NCBI GenBank assembly: GCA_017532885.1
Contig: JAFXIS010000063.1
Location: forward strand, 1-57,181
Direction of reading: 5' to 3'
From: Alistipes sp.
Lineage (GTDB): Bacteria; Bacteroidota; Bacteroidia; Bacteroidales; Rikenellaceae
DNA: 57,181 nucleotides
In this document: positions 14,544-23,446 of the stretch, piece after piece
How positions within the stretch are numbered: position 1 is the first letter of the stretch
Layout of the letters: the number at the start of each line of letters is the position of its first letter
Made by a program: the position numbers and the translations under genes
Notes under the pieces: generated by a model
Database searches by the model: none
Told to the model about the DNA's origin: nothing
Seen by the model: only the letters and a program-made list of their open reading frames with translations

Positions 14544-16073
14544 ATGTTCAAAGGACATCCTAAAGCGTTGTATGCCTTAGCTCTTGCCAACACAGGTGAG
14601 CGTTTCGGTTATTACACTATGCTTGCAGTGTTTGCACTCTTCCTTCGTGCGAACTTCGGTTTGGACGCTGGTACTGCCGGTGCAATCTATTCTACTTTCC
14701 TCGGCTTGGTATATTTTATGCCATTGTTCGGTGGTATTTTGGCTGACAAGTTCGGCTATGGTAAGATGGTAACTATCGGTATTACCGTAATGTTTGCCGG
14801 TTATCTCTTGCTTTCGTTCCCATTGGGTGGCGATACCGTAGCGATGATTGCTATGCTTGCTGCATTGCTCTTCATCTCGCTTGGTACAGGTCTTTTCAAG
14901 GGTAACTTGCAGGTTATGGTGGGTAATCTCTACGACGACCCGAAGTATGCAGACAAGCGTGACTCGGCATTCTCAATCTTCTACATGGCTATCAATATCG
15001 GTGCATTGTTTGCTCCTACTGCAGCCGTTAAGATTAAGGAGTGGGCAGAGCTTTCACTCGGCTTCTCGTCAAATGATGCTTACCACTTCTCATTTGCCGT
15101 AGCATGTGCTTCGCTTATCCTTTCAATCGCAATTTACTACATCTTCCGTCCTTCGTTCCGCCATGTTGAGGGTGGTAACACTAAGTCGGCAGGTGCTGTG
15201 CAGGTTGAGGAGAAGGAGCTCTCTCCCGCGGAGACTAAGCAGCGCGTTATCGCTTTGTGCTTGGTATTTGCCGTTGTAATCTTCTTCTGGATGGCATTCC
15301 ACCAGAATGGTTTGGCACTTACTTACTTCGCTGACGAGTTCACCGAGAAGACTTCAGAGGGCGTTCAGAGCCTTGCATTTAATGTTTGGAATCTCGTTCT
15401 TGTCATTGTTGCCGTATATGCTGCATTCTCATTCTTCCAGAGCGAGGAGCGTAAGACAAAGGCTATCTCTGGCGTAATCGTCTTGGGTGTTGTGGCATAC
15501 CTTATTTATAAGGCTTTGAATGTTACAGGTTCGGTAGCTGTTAGCGCACCTATCTTCCAGCAGTTTAACCCCTTCTATGTTGTAGCTTTGACTCCTGTAT
15601 CGTTGGCTATCTTCGGTGCTTTGGCAAAGCGTGGCAAGGAGCCTTCAGCACCTCGTAAGATTGCTTACGGTATGTTGGTTGCAGGTTTGGGCTTTGCGGT
15701 TATGGCTATCGGCTCTATGGGCCTTTTGACTCCTAATGAGCAGGCTGCAGCTGTTGAGGCTGGCGCAGATGCTCCATTGGTATCGGCAAATTGGTTGATT
15801 TCTACATACCTCGTATTGACTTTCGCGGAGTTGTTGCTCTCGCCTATGGGTATCTCATTTGTATCGAAGGTTGCTCCTCCGAAGCTCAAGGGTATGATGA
15901 TGGGTGGCTGGTTCGTGGCTACAGCTATCGGTAACATGCTTGTATCGGTAGGTGGTTTCCTTTGGGGCGGTCTTCCATTGTGGTTGGTATGGTCAGTATT
16001 TATCGCCCTCTGCATCATCTCGGCACTCTTTATGTTTGCTATGATGAAGCGATTGGAGGCTGCGACAAAGTAA
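14544..16073 (+). CDS. Peptide MFS transporter, POT/PTR family
   Basis: A 509-aa inner-membrane protein with about 14 hydrophobic helices, the bacterial POT layout. POT carriers import di- and tripeptides with protons. The signature region ALANTGERFGYYTML is at residues 13-27, followed by FGGILADKFGYGKM and FYMAINIGALFAPT. In the canonical proton-coupling motif ExxERFxYY the first Glu is Asn16 here, while Glu19, Arg20 and Phe21 are kept. Codon usage is strongly biased toward codons such as ATC, GGT and CGT, suggesting high expression. It is monocistronic, ending in a strong terminator. Confidence 0.92.
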   Translation: MFKGHPKALYALALANTGERFGYYTMLAVFALFLRANFGLDAGTAGAIYSTFLGLVYFMPLFGGILADKFGYGKMVTIGITVMFAGYLLLSFPLGGDTVAMIAMLAALLFISLGTGLFKGNLQVMVGNLYDDPKYADKRDSAFSIFYMAINIGALFAPTAAVKIKEWAELSLGFSSNDAYHFSFAVACASLILSIAIYYIFRPSFRHVEGGNTKSAGAVQVEEKELSPAETKQRVIALCLVFAVVIFFWMAFHQNGLALTYFADEFTEKTSEGVQSLAFNVWNLVLVIVAVYAAFSFFQSEERKTKAISGVIVLGVVAYLIYKALNVTGSVAVSAPIFQQFNPFYVVALTPVSLAIFGALAKRGKEPSAPRKIAYGMLVAGLGFAVMAIGSMGLLTPNEQAAAVEAGADAPLVSANWLISTYLVLTFAELLLSPMGISFVSKVAPPKLKGMMMGGWFVATAIGNMLVSVGGFLWGGLPLWLVWSVFIALCIISALFMFAMMKRLEAATK

Positions 16074-16092
16074 AGATCAAAGATGAAAGTTC

Positions 16093-16120
16093 AAAGAGCA
16101 AAGATTTTTCTTTGCTCTTT
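16093..16120 (+). terminator. Terminator of the POT transporter gene
   Basis: AAAGAGCAAAGA (16093-16104) pairs perfectly with TCTTTGCTCTTT (16109-16120) and is followed by further T residues. It starts 19 bases after the stop codon. The stem is the GAGCAAAGA unit that recurs at many gene ends in this window. Confidence 0.8.
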
Positions 16121-16160
16121 TTTTGTAACCGCACAACGAAAAGATGAAAGAGCAAAGATG

Positions 16161-16240
16161 GTGTCATGCCACCGAGCTAAAAGCGAGGACTGGCATCTCT
16201 ACCGAAGGGATTAATCCTCACTGCGTGCGGTGGAACGACA
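16161..16240. repeat. REP-like element family B, copy 1
   Basis: Begins GTGTCATGCCACCGAGC and ends CGGTGGAACGACA, inverted ends of one palindromic element. It is a shorter version of the copy at 16376-16471 and is related to the reversed copy at 21949-22044. The stretch 16074-16533 has no gene and consists of these elements plus GAGCAAAGA tracts. Confidence 0.75.
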
Positions 16241-16247
16241 AGGTTGG

Positions 16248-16340
16248 GATTCTCACGCACAACAAGTTGTGCTCAGAATGACGGATTGGCTACCGTATAT
16301 CGTCGCTCTGAGGGAGCGTGAGCGACCGTGAGAGTCTAAT
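16248..16340. repeat. REP-like element family C, copy 1
   Basis: Runs from GATTCTCACGC through GCTCAGAATGACGGATTGG and CTCTGAGGGAGCGTGAGCGA to GTGAGAGTCTAA. The two ends are inverted relative to each other (ATTCTCACG versus CGTGAGAGT). Further copies lie at 45734-45858, 49374-49481, and as fragments at 51031-51068 and 51275-51303. Confidence 0.75.
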
Positions 16341-16375
16341 GAAGGGCAAAGAGCAAAGATGAAAGAGCAAAGATA

Positions 16376-16471
16376 GTGTCATGCCACCGAGCCGAAGGCG
16401 AGGATTGGCATCTCTAACGGCTAATTTTATCGGTAGAGATTCCATTCCTCACTGCGTTCGGTGGAATGACA
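16376..16471. repeat. REP-like element family B, copy 2
   Basis: The fullest copy: GTGTCATGCCACCGAGCCGA at the left, GGCATCTCTAACGGCTAATT in the middle, and CGGTGGAATGACA at the right. Left and right halves are imperfect inverted repeats, so the element can fold into a long cruciform. Confidence 0.75.
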
Positions 16472-16483
16472 AAATAAAAGATA

Positions 16484-16514
16484 AAAGAGCAAAGATTTTT
16501 CCTCTTTGCTCTTT
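16484..16514. terminator. Terminator facing the SDR gene
   Basis: AAAGAGCAAAGA (16484-16495) pairs with TCTTTGCTCTTT (16503-16514). It lies 20 bases beyond the SDR stop on the minus strand and has the same stem sequence as the POT terminator at 16093-16120. Confidence 0.7.
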
Positions 16515-16533
16515 GAACTTTTCTCTTTGCTCT

Positions 16534-17352
16534 TTACTTGAACGGAGAATCGGGCTCTTTTGACATTACCCAATAGAAGAGTTTATCGACCAAGCCGGGG
16601 GCGAACTTCTTTACGAAGTGTGTCGCGCGACCCTCCGCCTCCATAAGGCAAAGGCGCTTGCGTCGCTTGATGCCGCGAGCTACGATGTGGGCAACCTCTT
16701 CGGCAGTCATCATCTTCCCCTCCTCGCGAGGTGTCGAGCCCTGCTGTGAGCCATCGGCTGTGAGTGCCGAGAAACGAACATTCGAAGCCGTAAATCCGGG
16801 ACAGGCAACCATTACATGCAGACCTTTTTTGAGGTTCTCGATGCGGATAGTCTCAAGGAATCCTGTCATCGCGAACTTCGATGCCGAGTAACCCGTACGC
16901 CCGGGCAGACCATGTATTCCTGCAACTGACGAGATACCAACCAGCGAGCCCTTTGACTTCTGCAAGTAGGGCAGGGCGTACTTTGTGCAGTAAACCGTAC
17001 CCCAAAAGTTTACATCCATCAAGCGGTGCAGAACGCTCAAATCCAAATCGTCGAACAATGCGCGCATCGAGATGCCGGCATTGCAAATCATTACATCTAT
17101 GCCGCCGAATGATGCGACAGCTTTGTCGATAAGGGCCTTGCAATCCTCCTGTCGGGTGACATCCGTAGCTATCCATGCGGCTTTGCCTCCTGCGGCCTCA
17201 ATTTCGTTGCATAGAGCCGCCAACTTGTCGGCTTGGCGTGCGCCGAGGACAACCTTTGCGCCCATCTTGGCATATTCGCGAGCCATAGCCTCGCCAATGC
17301 CCGAAGATGCTCCGGTGATTACGACCACCTTGTCGTTCAAACACTTTTTCAT
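16534..17352 (-). CDS. SDR-family NAD(P)-dependent oxidoreductase
   Basis: A 272-aa classical short-chain dehydrogenase/reductase with a Rossmann fold. The cofactor motif is VITGASSGIGEAMA (residues 11-24), followed by the NAG-type strand (MICNAGISM) and the catalytic Ser...YSASK (about 143 and 156-160). Cofactor preference looks NADP-like because of GARQADKL after the second strand. SDR enzymes oxidise or reduce alcohol/carbonyl substrates; this sequence does not identify the substrate. It starts 12 bases downstream of the MBL-hydrolase stop, so the minus-strand run 18527 to 16534 is probably one operon. Confidence 0.93.
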   Translation of the reverse strand: MKKCLNDKVVVITGASSGIGEAMAREYAKMGAKVVLGARQADKLAALCNEIEAAGGKAAWIATDVTRQEDCKALIDKAVASFGGIDVMICNAGISMRALFDDLDLSVLHRLMDVNFWGTVYCTKYALPYLQKSKGSLVGISSVAGIHGLPGRTGYSASKFAMTGFLETIRIENLKKGLHVMVACPGFTASNVRFSALTADGSQQGSTPREEGKMMTAEEVAHIVARGIKRRKRLCLMEAEGRATHFVKKFAPGLVDKLFYWVMSKEPDSPFK

Positions 17353-17364
17353 CGTTATATCGTT

Positions 17365-18147
17365 TTAATCGTTAATTTCTATCGTAAGAGTGTCGTATGC
17401 CAACTCTACACCTTGCGGTAACTTCTCTGCGGATAAGGCGTGCAGGCCTATCTCGTGTGACATGTGGGTCAGATAAGCCCTGCGTGGATTTACTCGCTTA
17501 ATCAACTCCACAGCCTCCTCGACCGAAAAGTGCGAGTCGTGGGGCTTGAAACGCAGCGCATTTACAATGAGCGTATCTACACCCTTCAACTTCTCGACCT
17601 CCTCGTCCGCAATCTGCTTAAAGTCGGTGAGGTATGCCAAGCGCCCTATGCGGTAACCCGTGACCTCGAAGCGTGGGGAGTGGTGACCGCGAATAGGCGT
17701 AATCTCGATACCTTTTATATAAAAGGGTGCGTTTTCGTCTATCTCGTGCAACCGCATCTCCGGAACACCCCTATATTTATTCTCCACGAAGGCGTAGTCG
17801 TAGTCCTTGCGGATGACCTCGGCAGTGGTTGGCGTAGAGTAGATATCTACGGGGCGAATTGTGGGGTAATCGACGAAGTTGAAAGCCCTCACATCATCCA
17901 ATCCACCCGTGTGGTCCTTGTGAAAGTGCGTCAGGAGTATGGCGTCAATATGCCTTACGCCCATGCGGAGCATCTGAAAGCGGAAATCGGGACCTGCATC
18001 AATTACGATGTTGGTGTCGCCACACTCGACCATCGCCGATGTTCGCAGGCGCTTGTCCCTCTTGTCCTCCGAGCGGCATACCTCGCAGCGGCATCCGATG
18101 ACCGGCACGCCTTGCGATGTCCCCGTACCAAGAAAAGTCACTCTCAT
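17365..18147 (-). CDS. MBL-fold metallo-hydrolase (PhnP-like)
   Basis: A 260-aa metallo-beta-lactamase-fold phosphodiesterase. N-terminal FLGTGTSQGVP is the PhnP/RNase Z-type opening. A CxxC pair follows in GCRCEVC. The metal site is THFHKDHTGG (HxHxDH, near residues 77-82), with further ligands in RGHHSP, YLTDFK and LTHMSHE. PhnP relatives open cyclic phosphodiesters such as phosphoribosyl 1,2-cyclic phosphate. No other phn gene lies nearby, so the natural substrate is open. Its start overlaps the YjbR stop by 4 bases (ATGA), showing translational coupling. Confidence 0.9.
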   Translation of the reverse strand: MRVTFLGTGTSQGVPVIGCRCEVCRSEDKRDKRLRTSAMVECGDTNIVIDAGPDFRFQMLRMGVRHIDAILLTHFHKDHTGGLDDVRAFNFVDYPTIRPVDIYSTPTTAEVIRKDYDYAFVENKYRGVPEMRLHEIDENAPFYIKGIEITPIRGHHSPRFEVTGYRIGRLAYLTDFKQIADEEVEKLKGVDTLIVNALRFKPHDSHFSVEEAVELIKRVNPRRAYLTHMSHEIGLHALSAEKLPQGVELAYDTLTIEIND

Positions 18148-18527
18148 AGCTCTGCTGTTATCGCGTTTAACTCTTCGGCTAAAGCCTTTAACTCCTCGCG
18201 TTTTGGGCGACTCAGCTTTCGTACCACCTCGTCGTATGAGTGGTCGATAAGCTCCATCATAAGCCCATCATCAAGCGCCGAGATAATGTGTTGATTCCAA
18301 TACCTCTTGTTGAAGTGCCACGCAGCATCGATTGCCGCGTAGCGCTCGCGCAGCTCGATGGCTCTATCGGCGTCACACTTTAGGATAAGCATATCGGGCT
18401 TTTCGAGCGGCATGCAGGCGAACATCTTGCCCATAACCTTAAAGACCAGCGTCGAGTCGTCAAAGGGGAACTCCTCTGTCGCGGCAGCCTTTTGTAGGCA
18501 ATACTCTCTTACGCTCTCGATATCCAT
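18144..18527 (-). CDS. MmcQ/YjbR family protein
   Basis: A 127-aa protein of the MmcQ/YjbR family, small cytoplasmic proteins with a double-wing/CyaY-like fold. Visible hallmarks are VREYCLQKAAATEEFPFDDS (residues 5-24), VFKVMGKMFA, the ILKCDADRAIELRERY stretch, and NKRYWNQHIISALDD, a phosphate- or DNA-contacting segment of the family. Its function is not established. It overlaps the MBL-hydrolase gene by 4 bases. Confidence 0.92.
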   Translation of the reverse strand: MDIESVREYCLQKAAATEEFPFDDSTLVFKVMGKMFACMPLEKPDMLILKCDADRAIELRERYAAIDAAWHFNKRYWNQHIISALDDGLMMELIDHSYDEVVRKLSRPKREELKALAEELNAITAEL

Positions 18528-18558
18528 CGTTTATTGCTTTAATAGTGCCTATATCGCT

Positions 18559-19014
18559 TTATTCGGGCATGTAACCCGTATCCTCAAAGAGGTTTGAACA
18601 GTTTGCCGCCGCCACAGCCAACTCGTCGCAGCGATTGTTCTCAACGGTTGAGGCATGACCCTTGACCCATACAAAGCGGACATTGTGACGACGATAAATC
18701 CTCAAAAAACGCATCCACAGGTCGGGATTTTTCTTATCCTTGAAGCGTTTTTGCTCCCAACCGAATACCCAACGCTGATTTACCGCATCGACAACATACT
18801 TCGAGTCGGAGTAGATGGTTACATTGCTACCCTCGAATTTCAAAGCCTCCAACGCTACGCACACGGCCATAAGTTCCATACGATTGTTGGTCGTAAGACG
18901 ATAGCCCGCCGAGAGCTCCTTGCGGTGGGGACCCGAGAGTAGTACAATGCCGTAACCACCCGGCCCCGGGTTACCCAGAGCCGAGCCGTCGGTATATATG
19001 GTAATGTCTGGCAT
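18559..19014 (-). CDS. rnhA: Ribonuclease HI
   Basis: A 151-aa RNase HI, which cuts the RNA strand of RNA-DNA hybrids. All catalytic acids are visible: Asp8 in YTDGSALGNPGPGGYG, Glu in TNNRMELMA (about 46), Asp in YSDSKYVVDAV (about 71) and the distal Asp in NNRCDELAV (about 131), plus the His loop VKGHAS. Full length and close to the E. coli enzyme. It lies 32 bases upstream of the YjbR gene on the same strand. Confidence 0.96.
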   Translation of the reverse strand: MPDITIYTDGSALGNPGPGGYGIVLLSGPHRKELSAGYRLTTNNRMELMAVCVALEALKFEGSNVTIYSDSKYVVDAVNQRWVFGWEQKRFKDKKNPDLWMRFLRIYRRHNVRFVWVKGHASTVENNRCDELAVAAANCSNLFEDTGYMPE

Positions 19015-19043
19015 TAGTCAAGATTGATTTGAAGATGAAAGAT

Positions 19044-19107
19044 GAAAGAGCAAAGATGAAAGATAGTGATATCTGAAAAAAACTCTTTGCTCTTTACTCT
19101 TTGAACT
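19044..19107. terminator. GAGCAAAGA-type hairpin after valS
   Basis: The 93 bases between rnhA and valS carry GAAAGAGCAAAGATG near 19044 facing AACTCTTTGCTCTTT near 19085-19099. This can fold as a minus-strand terminator for valS. Same repeat unit as at 16093 and 16484. Confidence 0.55.
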
Positions 19108-21732
19108 TTACTTCAACGCTTCCATTCGCTCCTTGATGGCTGCAATCTTCGCCTCGGCGTCGGCCTTCTTGGCCTTCTCGTTGGCTACAACCTTCTCGGG
19201 TGCTGACGATACAAAACGCTCGTTCGAGAGTTTCTTCATTACGCTTGCAAGGAAGCCCTCGAGGTACGCAAGCTCGTCGGCGAGCTTCTTCATCTCGGCC
19301 TCGACATCAATATTCGCGCCCATAGGTACGAAATACTGCGTAGTCTTGACGATGAAAGCATCTGCCGTAGCGTCTTTCTCCTGAACCTCGTCGATAGACT
19401 CTAAGTTGCCCATCTTGGCAATTACCGAAGCATACTCCGCGGGGTAGTTCTCGTCGGCGATAACCTTCAATGCAAGGGTATTCTTCTGCGCGATGTTCTT
19501 CTGCTTACGCACATTGCGGATACCTGAAATAACCTCCTGCGCCAAAGCAAAGCGCGAGATAAGCTCCTCGCTCACAGCCTCAGCCTTCGGCATCTGGGCG
19601 TACATGATTGACTCGCCCTCGGTGCGGGGTGCCAAGTCCTGCCAAATCTCCTCCGTAACGAAGGGCATAAATGGGTGGATAAGGCGCATCAAAAGGTCGA
19701 AGTAGTGGCGTGTAGCCTCCATTGTAGCCTTGTCGGTAGGCTGCTGATATGCGGGCTTCACCATCTCCAAGTACCAGCCGCTGAAGTCGTCCCAGAAGAG
19801 CTTATAGATACGCATAAACGCCTCCGAAATGCGGTATGATGCAAACAGCTCATCAACCTCGGCAATAGCCTGCGAGAGGATGTGGTGGAACCACTCAACC
19901 GACAAACGGTTGTTCTCCGACTGTGCCAAAGCCTCGTCTACCTGCCAGCCACTGATAAGGCGGTAGGCGTTCCAAATCTTATTACCGAAGTTACGGCCCT
20001 GCTCGCAGAGTGCCTCGTCGAACATCACATCGTTACCTGCCGAAGATGAGAGCATCATAGCAACGCGCATACCGTCGGCACCATACTTGGCAATCAAATC
20101 CAGCGGGTCGGGTGAGTTACCCAACTGCTTCGACATCTTACGGCCCAGCTTATCGCGCACGATACCGGTGAAATATACATTCTTAAATGGCTTCTCGCCG
20201 CGATACTCATAACCCGCCATAATCATACGAGCCACCCAGAAGAAGATGATATCGGGGCCCGTAATAAGGTCGTTGGTGGGGTAGTAGTAGCGAATCTGCT
20301 CGTTGTCGGGGTTGCGGATGCCGTCGAATACCGAGATAGGCCACAACCATGATGAGAACCATGTGTCGAGTACATCCTCGTCCTGACGAAGGTCGCTTAG
20401 CTGAAGCGTTGCGTCGCCCGTTTTCTCGCGTGCCAGCTCCAAAGCCTGCTCGGCGCTCTCGGCAATCACATAGCCGCCCTTTGGCAGATAGTAGGCGGGA
20501 ATACGCTGACCCCACCATAGCTGGCGCGAGATACACCAATCCTTGATGTTCTCCATCCAGTGGCGGTAGGTGTTCTTATATTTTGCGGGGATGAACTTGA
20601 TTGAATCCTCCAAAACAGCCTTCGTTGCGGGCTCCGAAATCTCGCTCATCGACATAAACCACTGCATCGAGAGCTTGGGTTCGATAGCCACACCCGTACG
20701 CTCCGAGTAACCCACATTGTTAGTGTAGGCCTCGACCTTCTCCATCAATCCTGCAGCCTCCAACTCCTTCTCGATTTGCTTGCGGCACTCGAAACGGTCC
20801 ACGCCGACATACATGCCGACCTTGTCGTTGATTGTACCGTCGTCGTTGAAAATATCGATGGTCTCGAGGTTGTACTTCTCGCCCAACATATAGTCATTCA
20901 CATCGTGTGCAGGCGTTACCTTCAAAGCACCCGTACCGAACTCTATATCGACATACTCGTCGCGGATGATAGGCACTGCGCGGCCCACCAACGGCACGAT
21001 AACCTTCGCACCCTCGGGGATATCCTTATAACGCTCGTCGTTGGGGTTGAGGCAGACTGCCGTATCGCCCAAAATAGTCTCGGGGCGTGTTGTAGCCACA
21101 ACCAAGTAGCGGTCCGAGCCCTCCAGCTTATAACGCAGGTAGTAGAGCTTGCCCTGCGACTCCTTGTAGATTACCTCCTCGTCCGAGAGGGCAGTCTTTG
21201 CCGATGGGTCCCAATTGACCATGCGCACACCGCGGTAAATCTTGCCCTTGTTGTAAAGGTCGCAGAATACCTTGATAACGCTCTGTGTACGAGCCTCATC
21301 CATCGTAAAGCAGGTGCGGTCCCAGTCGCACGATGCACCCAACTTACGCAACTGCTGAAGGATGATGCCACCGTGCTTCTCCTTCCACTCCCAGGCGTGT
21401 GCCAAAAACTCCTCGCGTGTAAGGTCGGCTTTGTTGATGCCCTCGGCAGCCAACTTTGCCACAACCTTCGCCTCGGTAGCGATAGAAGCGTGGTCGGTAC
21501 CCGGTACCCAGCAAGCGTTCTTGCCCTGCTGACGCGCACGACGCATCAAAACATCCTGCAAAGTGTTGTTCAACATGTGGCCCATGTGCAACATACCCGT
21601 CACATTGGGGGGTGGGATAACTATTGTGTAAGGCTCGCGAGCGTCGGGCTCCGAGTGGAAAAGCTTGTTGTCAATCCAATACTCATACCACTTCGATTCG
21701 ATATCTTGTGGTGTGTACTTGTCTGCTACCAT
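19108..21732 (-). CDS. valS: Valyl-tRNA synthetase
   Basis: An 874-aa class Ia aminoacyl-tRNA synthetase that charges tRNA-Val and edits threonine. Motifs seen are the HIGH-type HMGH in [14 protein letters not shown] (about 49-52), the CP1 editing domain with [13 protein letters not shown], the tryptophan-rich [17 protein letters not shown], the KMSKS-type [13 protein letters not shown] (about 534), and a C-terminal coiled-coil arm ([19 protein letters not shown] and following), which is diagnostic of ValS. Complete and normal in length; ATG 21732. A TATATTTG -7 element lies about 110 bases upstream. Confidence 0.97.
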   Translation of the reverse strand: MVADKYTPQDIESKWYEYWIDNKLFHSEPDAREPYTIVIPPPNVTGMLHMGHMLNNTLQDVLMRRARQQGKNACWVPGTDHASIATEAKVVAKLAAEGINKADLTREEFLAHAWEWKEKHGGIILQQLRKLGASCDWDRTCFTMDEARTQSVIKVFCDLYNKGKIYRGVRMVNWDPSAKTALSDEEVIYKESQGKLYYLRYKLEGSDRYLVVATTRPETILGDTAVCLNPNDERYKDIPEGAKVIVPLVGRAVPIIRDEYVDIEFGTGALKVTPAHDVNDYMLGEKYNLETIDIFNDDGTINDKVGMYVGVDRFECRKQIEKELEAAGLMEKVEAYTNNVGYSERTGVAIEPKLSMQWFMSMSEISEPATKAVLEDSIKFIPAKYKNTYRHWMENIKDWCISRQLWWGQRIPAYYLPKGGYVIAESAEQALELAREKTGDATLQLSDLRQDEDVLDTWFSSWLWPISVFDGIRNPDNEQIRYYYPTNDLITGPDIIFFWVARMIMAGYEYRGEKPFKNVYFTGIVRDKLGRKMSKQLGNSPDPLDLIAKYGADGMRVAMMLSSSAGNDVMFDEALCEQGRNFGNKIWNAYRLISGWQVDEALAQSENNRLSVEWFHHILSQAIAEVDELFASYRISEAFMRIYKLFWDDFSGWYLEMVKPAYQQPTDKATMEATRHYFDLLMRLIHPFMPFVTEEIWQDLAPRTEGESIMYAQMPKAEAVSEELISRFALAQEVISGIRNVRKQKNIAQKNTLALKVIADENYPAEYASVIAKMGNLESIDEVQEKDATADAFIVKTTQYFVPMGANIDVEAEMKKLADELAYLEGFLASVMKKLSNERFVSSAPEKVVANEKAKKADAEAKIAAIKERMEALK

Positions 21733-21844
21733 AATCGTTTTGTGTTATTTGTTTTAATCTATATATTTCATTTTTAGAGTGAATTGCGGCGGCATTTGAC
21801 CTCCCGCGTGCGCGAGCGTCGTGTGCGTGCGTTAATTCAAGATG

Positions 21845-21852
21845 CAAATATA
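21845..21852 (-). promoter_or_regulatory. -7 element of valS
   Basis: CAAATATA on the plus strand reads TATATTTG on the minus strand, the Bacteroidetes -7 consensus, giving a leader of about 100 bases before valS. No -33 element at ideal spacing is seen. A CG-rich run (CGCGCGCGTCGTCGTCG, near 21869) lies just upstream. Confidence 0.4.
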
Positions 21853-21948
21853 ATAAAATTCTCTCAATCGCGCGCGCGTCGTCGTCGCTAAACTCCTTAA
21901 TTTATCTAAATTCCTTAATTTCTTTTGTTGCAGGATTTAACTTGTAGC

Positions 21949-22044
21949 TGTCATTTCACCGAACGCAAGCGAGGAATGGAATCTCTACCCTATAATTAGC
22001 CGTTAGGGATGCCAGTCCTCGCCTTTGGCTCGGTGGCATGACAC
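21949..22044. repeat. REP-like element family B, copy 3 (reversed)
   Basis: Runs from TGTCATTTCACCGAACGCAA through GCCGTTAGGGATGCCAGTCC to TCGGTGGCATGACAC, the reverse orientation of 16376-16471. The gap 21733-22210 (478 bp) holds no gene. Besides this element it contains a CG-rich stretch, a TAATTTTGAATTTTGAA tract (22103-22119) joined to ACCGACGAACGAAGCAAG, and a small hairpin ACGAGGA/TCCTCGT (22180-22198) near the thiamine pyrophosphokinase stop. Confidence 0.75.
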
Positions 22045-22210
22045 ATCTTTATTCCCGCCCGGCAAGATATTACCGCTGTAATTACCACCGCGCCAGCCCT
22101 AATTTTGAATTTTGAACCGACGAACGAAGCAAGCGCAGAGGGCAAATTTATTTGCACTATGCCTTGCAAGAAGGAGGAAACGAGGATTTACTCCTCGTAA
22201 TTCCCTCCGC

Positions 22211-22840
22211 CTACTTGCTTTCGTAAGTCACATAAACCAAATACTCGCCTTCGGCAGTGATTGAAAACTCGCCTGCGGGAGCCTCGTTAAGTGTGCCTTG
22301 CCACCATCGAGTAAAGTCGTAGATAGAATATGCCAAGCCTTTGGATGACAGATTCTTGGCATTAATATTGAAAAGTGATACTTGAGCACCTCGCACGCAC
22401 TCAAATCGGTTCTCTCCCGAGCATGGAATAAACACCCCGTAGTCGGTGTAACTCCTAATGTCGGCACCCATTGCGCGATACTCCGCCAGAAGGGCAATAT
22501 TACCCAAAGTATGGTCGTCGCGCTTGCCCGTAGCACCCACAATCGCTATGCGTCGCTTGCCCTCGGAGAGCAGGTATTTTACAGCCTTTGTCTGGTCGTT
22601 GGTCTCCTGGTCGGCATCGTGGATTATGCGCTCGGCAAAGCGTGCGCGATTCTCTGCCGAGAGGGAGTCACCATCGCCTATGATGATGTCGGGCGTGTGA
22701 CCCTCGGCTATGTAACGGTCAGCACCGCCGTCGCAGCATACGACCATAGGAGCCTGCAAAAGAATATGCAAGGGTCGCAGGGCGGTAGGGTAGTCGCCAC
22801 CGGCCAAAATTACGGCGTCTATATCTCTATTTTTCAGCAT
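22211..22840 (-). CDS. Thiamine pyrophosphokinase (thiamine diphosphokinase)
   Basis: A 209-aa enzyme that transfers pyrophosphate from ATP to thiamine, making TPP in one step. The N-terminal catalytic domain has VVCCDGGADRYI, IIGDGDSLS and DQETNDQTKAVKYL (the conserved D-x-D and TD/K motifs), then GATGKRDDHTLGNIALL. The C-terminal ~70 residues form the beta thiamine-binding domain (VSLFNINAKNLSSKGLAYSI). Its start overlaps the transporter gene upstream by 14 bases, implying coupled translation. Confidence 0.94.
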   Translation of the reverse strand: MLKNRDIDAVILAGGDYPTALRPLHILLQAPMVVCCDGGADRYIAEGHTPDIIIGDGDSLSAENRARFAERIIHDADQETNDQTKAVKYLLSEGKRRIAIVGATGKRDDHTLGNIALLAEYRAMGADIRSYTDYGVFIPCSGENRFECVRGAQVSLFNINAKNLSSKGLAYSIYDFTRWWQGTLNEAPAGEFSITAEGEYLVYVTYESK

Positions 22841-23423
22841 CTTGCTCTGTCATTAGTCGTTTCCACTTGAAGTAACCCGCCACAGCAATCACAGCATAGG
22901 CGGCATATAGCACAGCCGTAAAATGCAGCCCCTTGTAGAAGTAAAGCCCCGCCGAGAGGATGTCGACAACGAGCCACACCCACCACTGCTCAATATACTT
23001 GCGTGCCAACATATACATTCCCACAATTGAGAGTGCCGATGTAAGGCCGTTAAACCACGCTACATCGCTGTCGGTAAGATAGGTAAGGGCGGCCGTTATC
23101 GCCAGCTGCATAACCACATAGAGCGCCGCCATTGCTATCCAGCCGCGAGTGGTAATATGGCTTATTTTCAGCTCCTGAGGCTGCTCCTCTGCCTTGCGGC
23201 GGAACGAAAAACCCCACTTCCACGCTGCCCAGCCATAGAGGGCGATGACGAGGTAGTAGATGTTTATGGCGGTGTCGGCATATAGCCCCGCATCGTAATA
23301 GACAAAGAGGTAGATGGCGGGCATAACGATGCTGGCAATCCACAAATAGATGCTCGCCCGATACTCCAACCACAGGTATATCACCCCGACTACAACGCCG
23401 ATAATCTCTAATGCTTCATTCAT
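22827..23423 (-). CDS. PnuC-family transporter, probably for thiamine
   Basis: A 198-aa inner-membrane protein of the PnuC (SWEET-like three-helix-bundle) vitamin transporter family. About seven hydrophobic helices are visible, with YLWLEYRASIYLWIASIV, YGWAAWKWG, and WVWLVVDILSAGLYFYKGLH near the C-terminus, a family signature. ATG 23423 is chosen; an in-frame GTG 24 bases upstream overlaps the promoter. PnuC proper imports nicotinamide riboside, while PnuT relatives import thiamine. Overlap with the thiamine pyrophosphokinase gene, which would trap imported thiamine, makes the thiamine assignment more likely. No TPP riboswitch is recognisable upstream. Confidence 0.85.
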   Translation of the reverse strand: MNEALEIIGVVVGVIYLWLEYRASIYLWIASIVMPAIYLFVYYDAGLYADTAINIYYLVIALYGWAAWKWGFSFRRKAEEQPQELKISHITTRGWIAMAALYVVMQLAITAALTYLTDSDVAWFNGLTSALSIVGMYMLARKYIEQWWVWLVVDILSAGLYFYKGLHFTAVLYAAYAVIAVAGYFKWKRLMTEQDAEK

Positions 23424-23446
23424 AATCGTAACAGCTGTTCGACACA

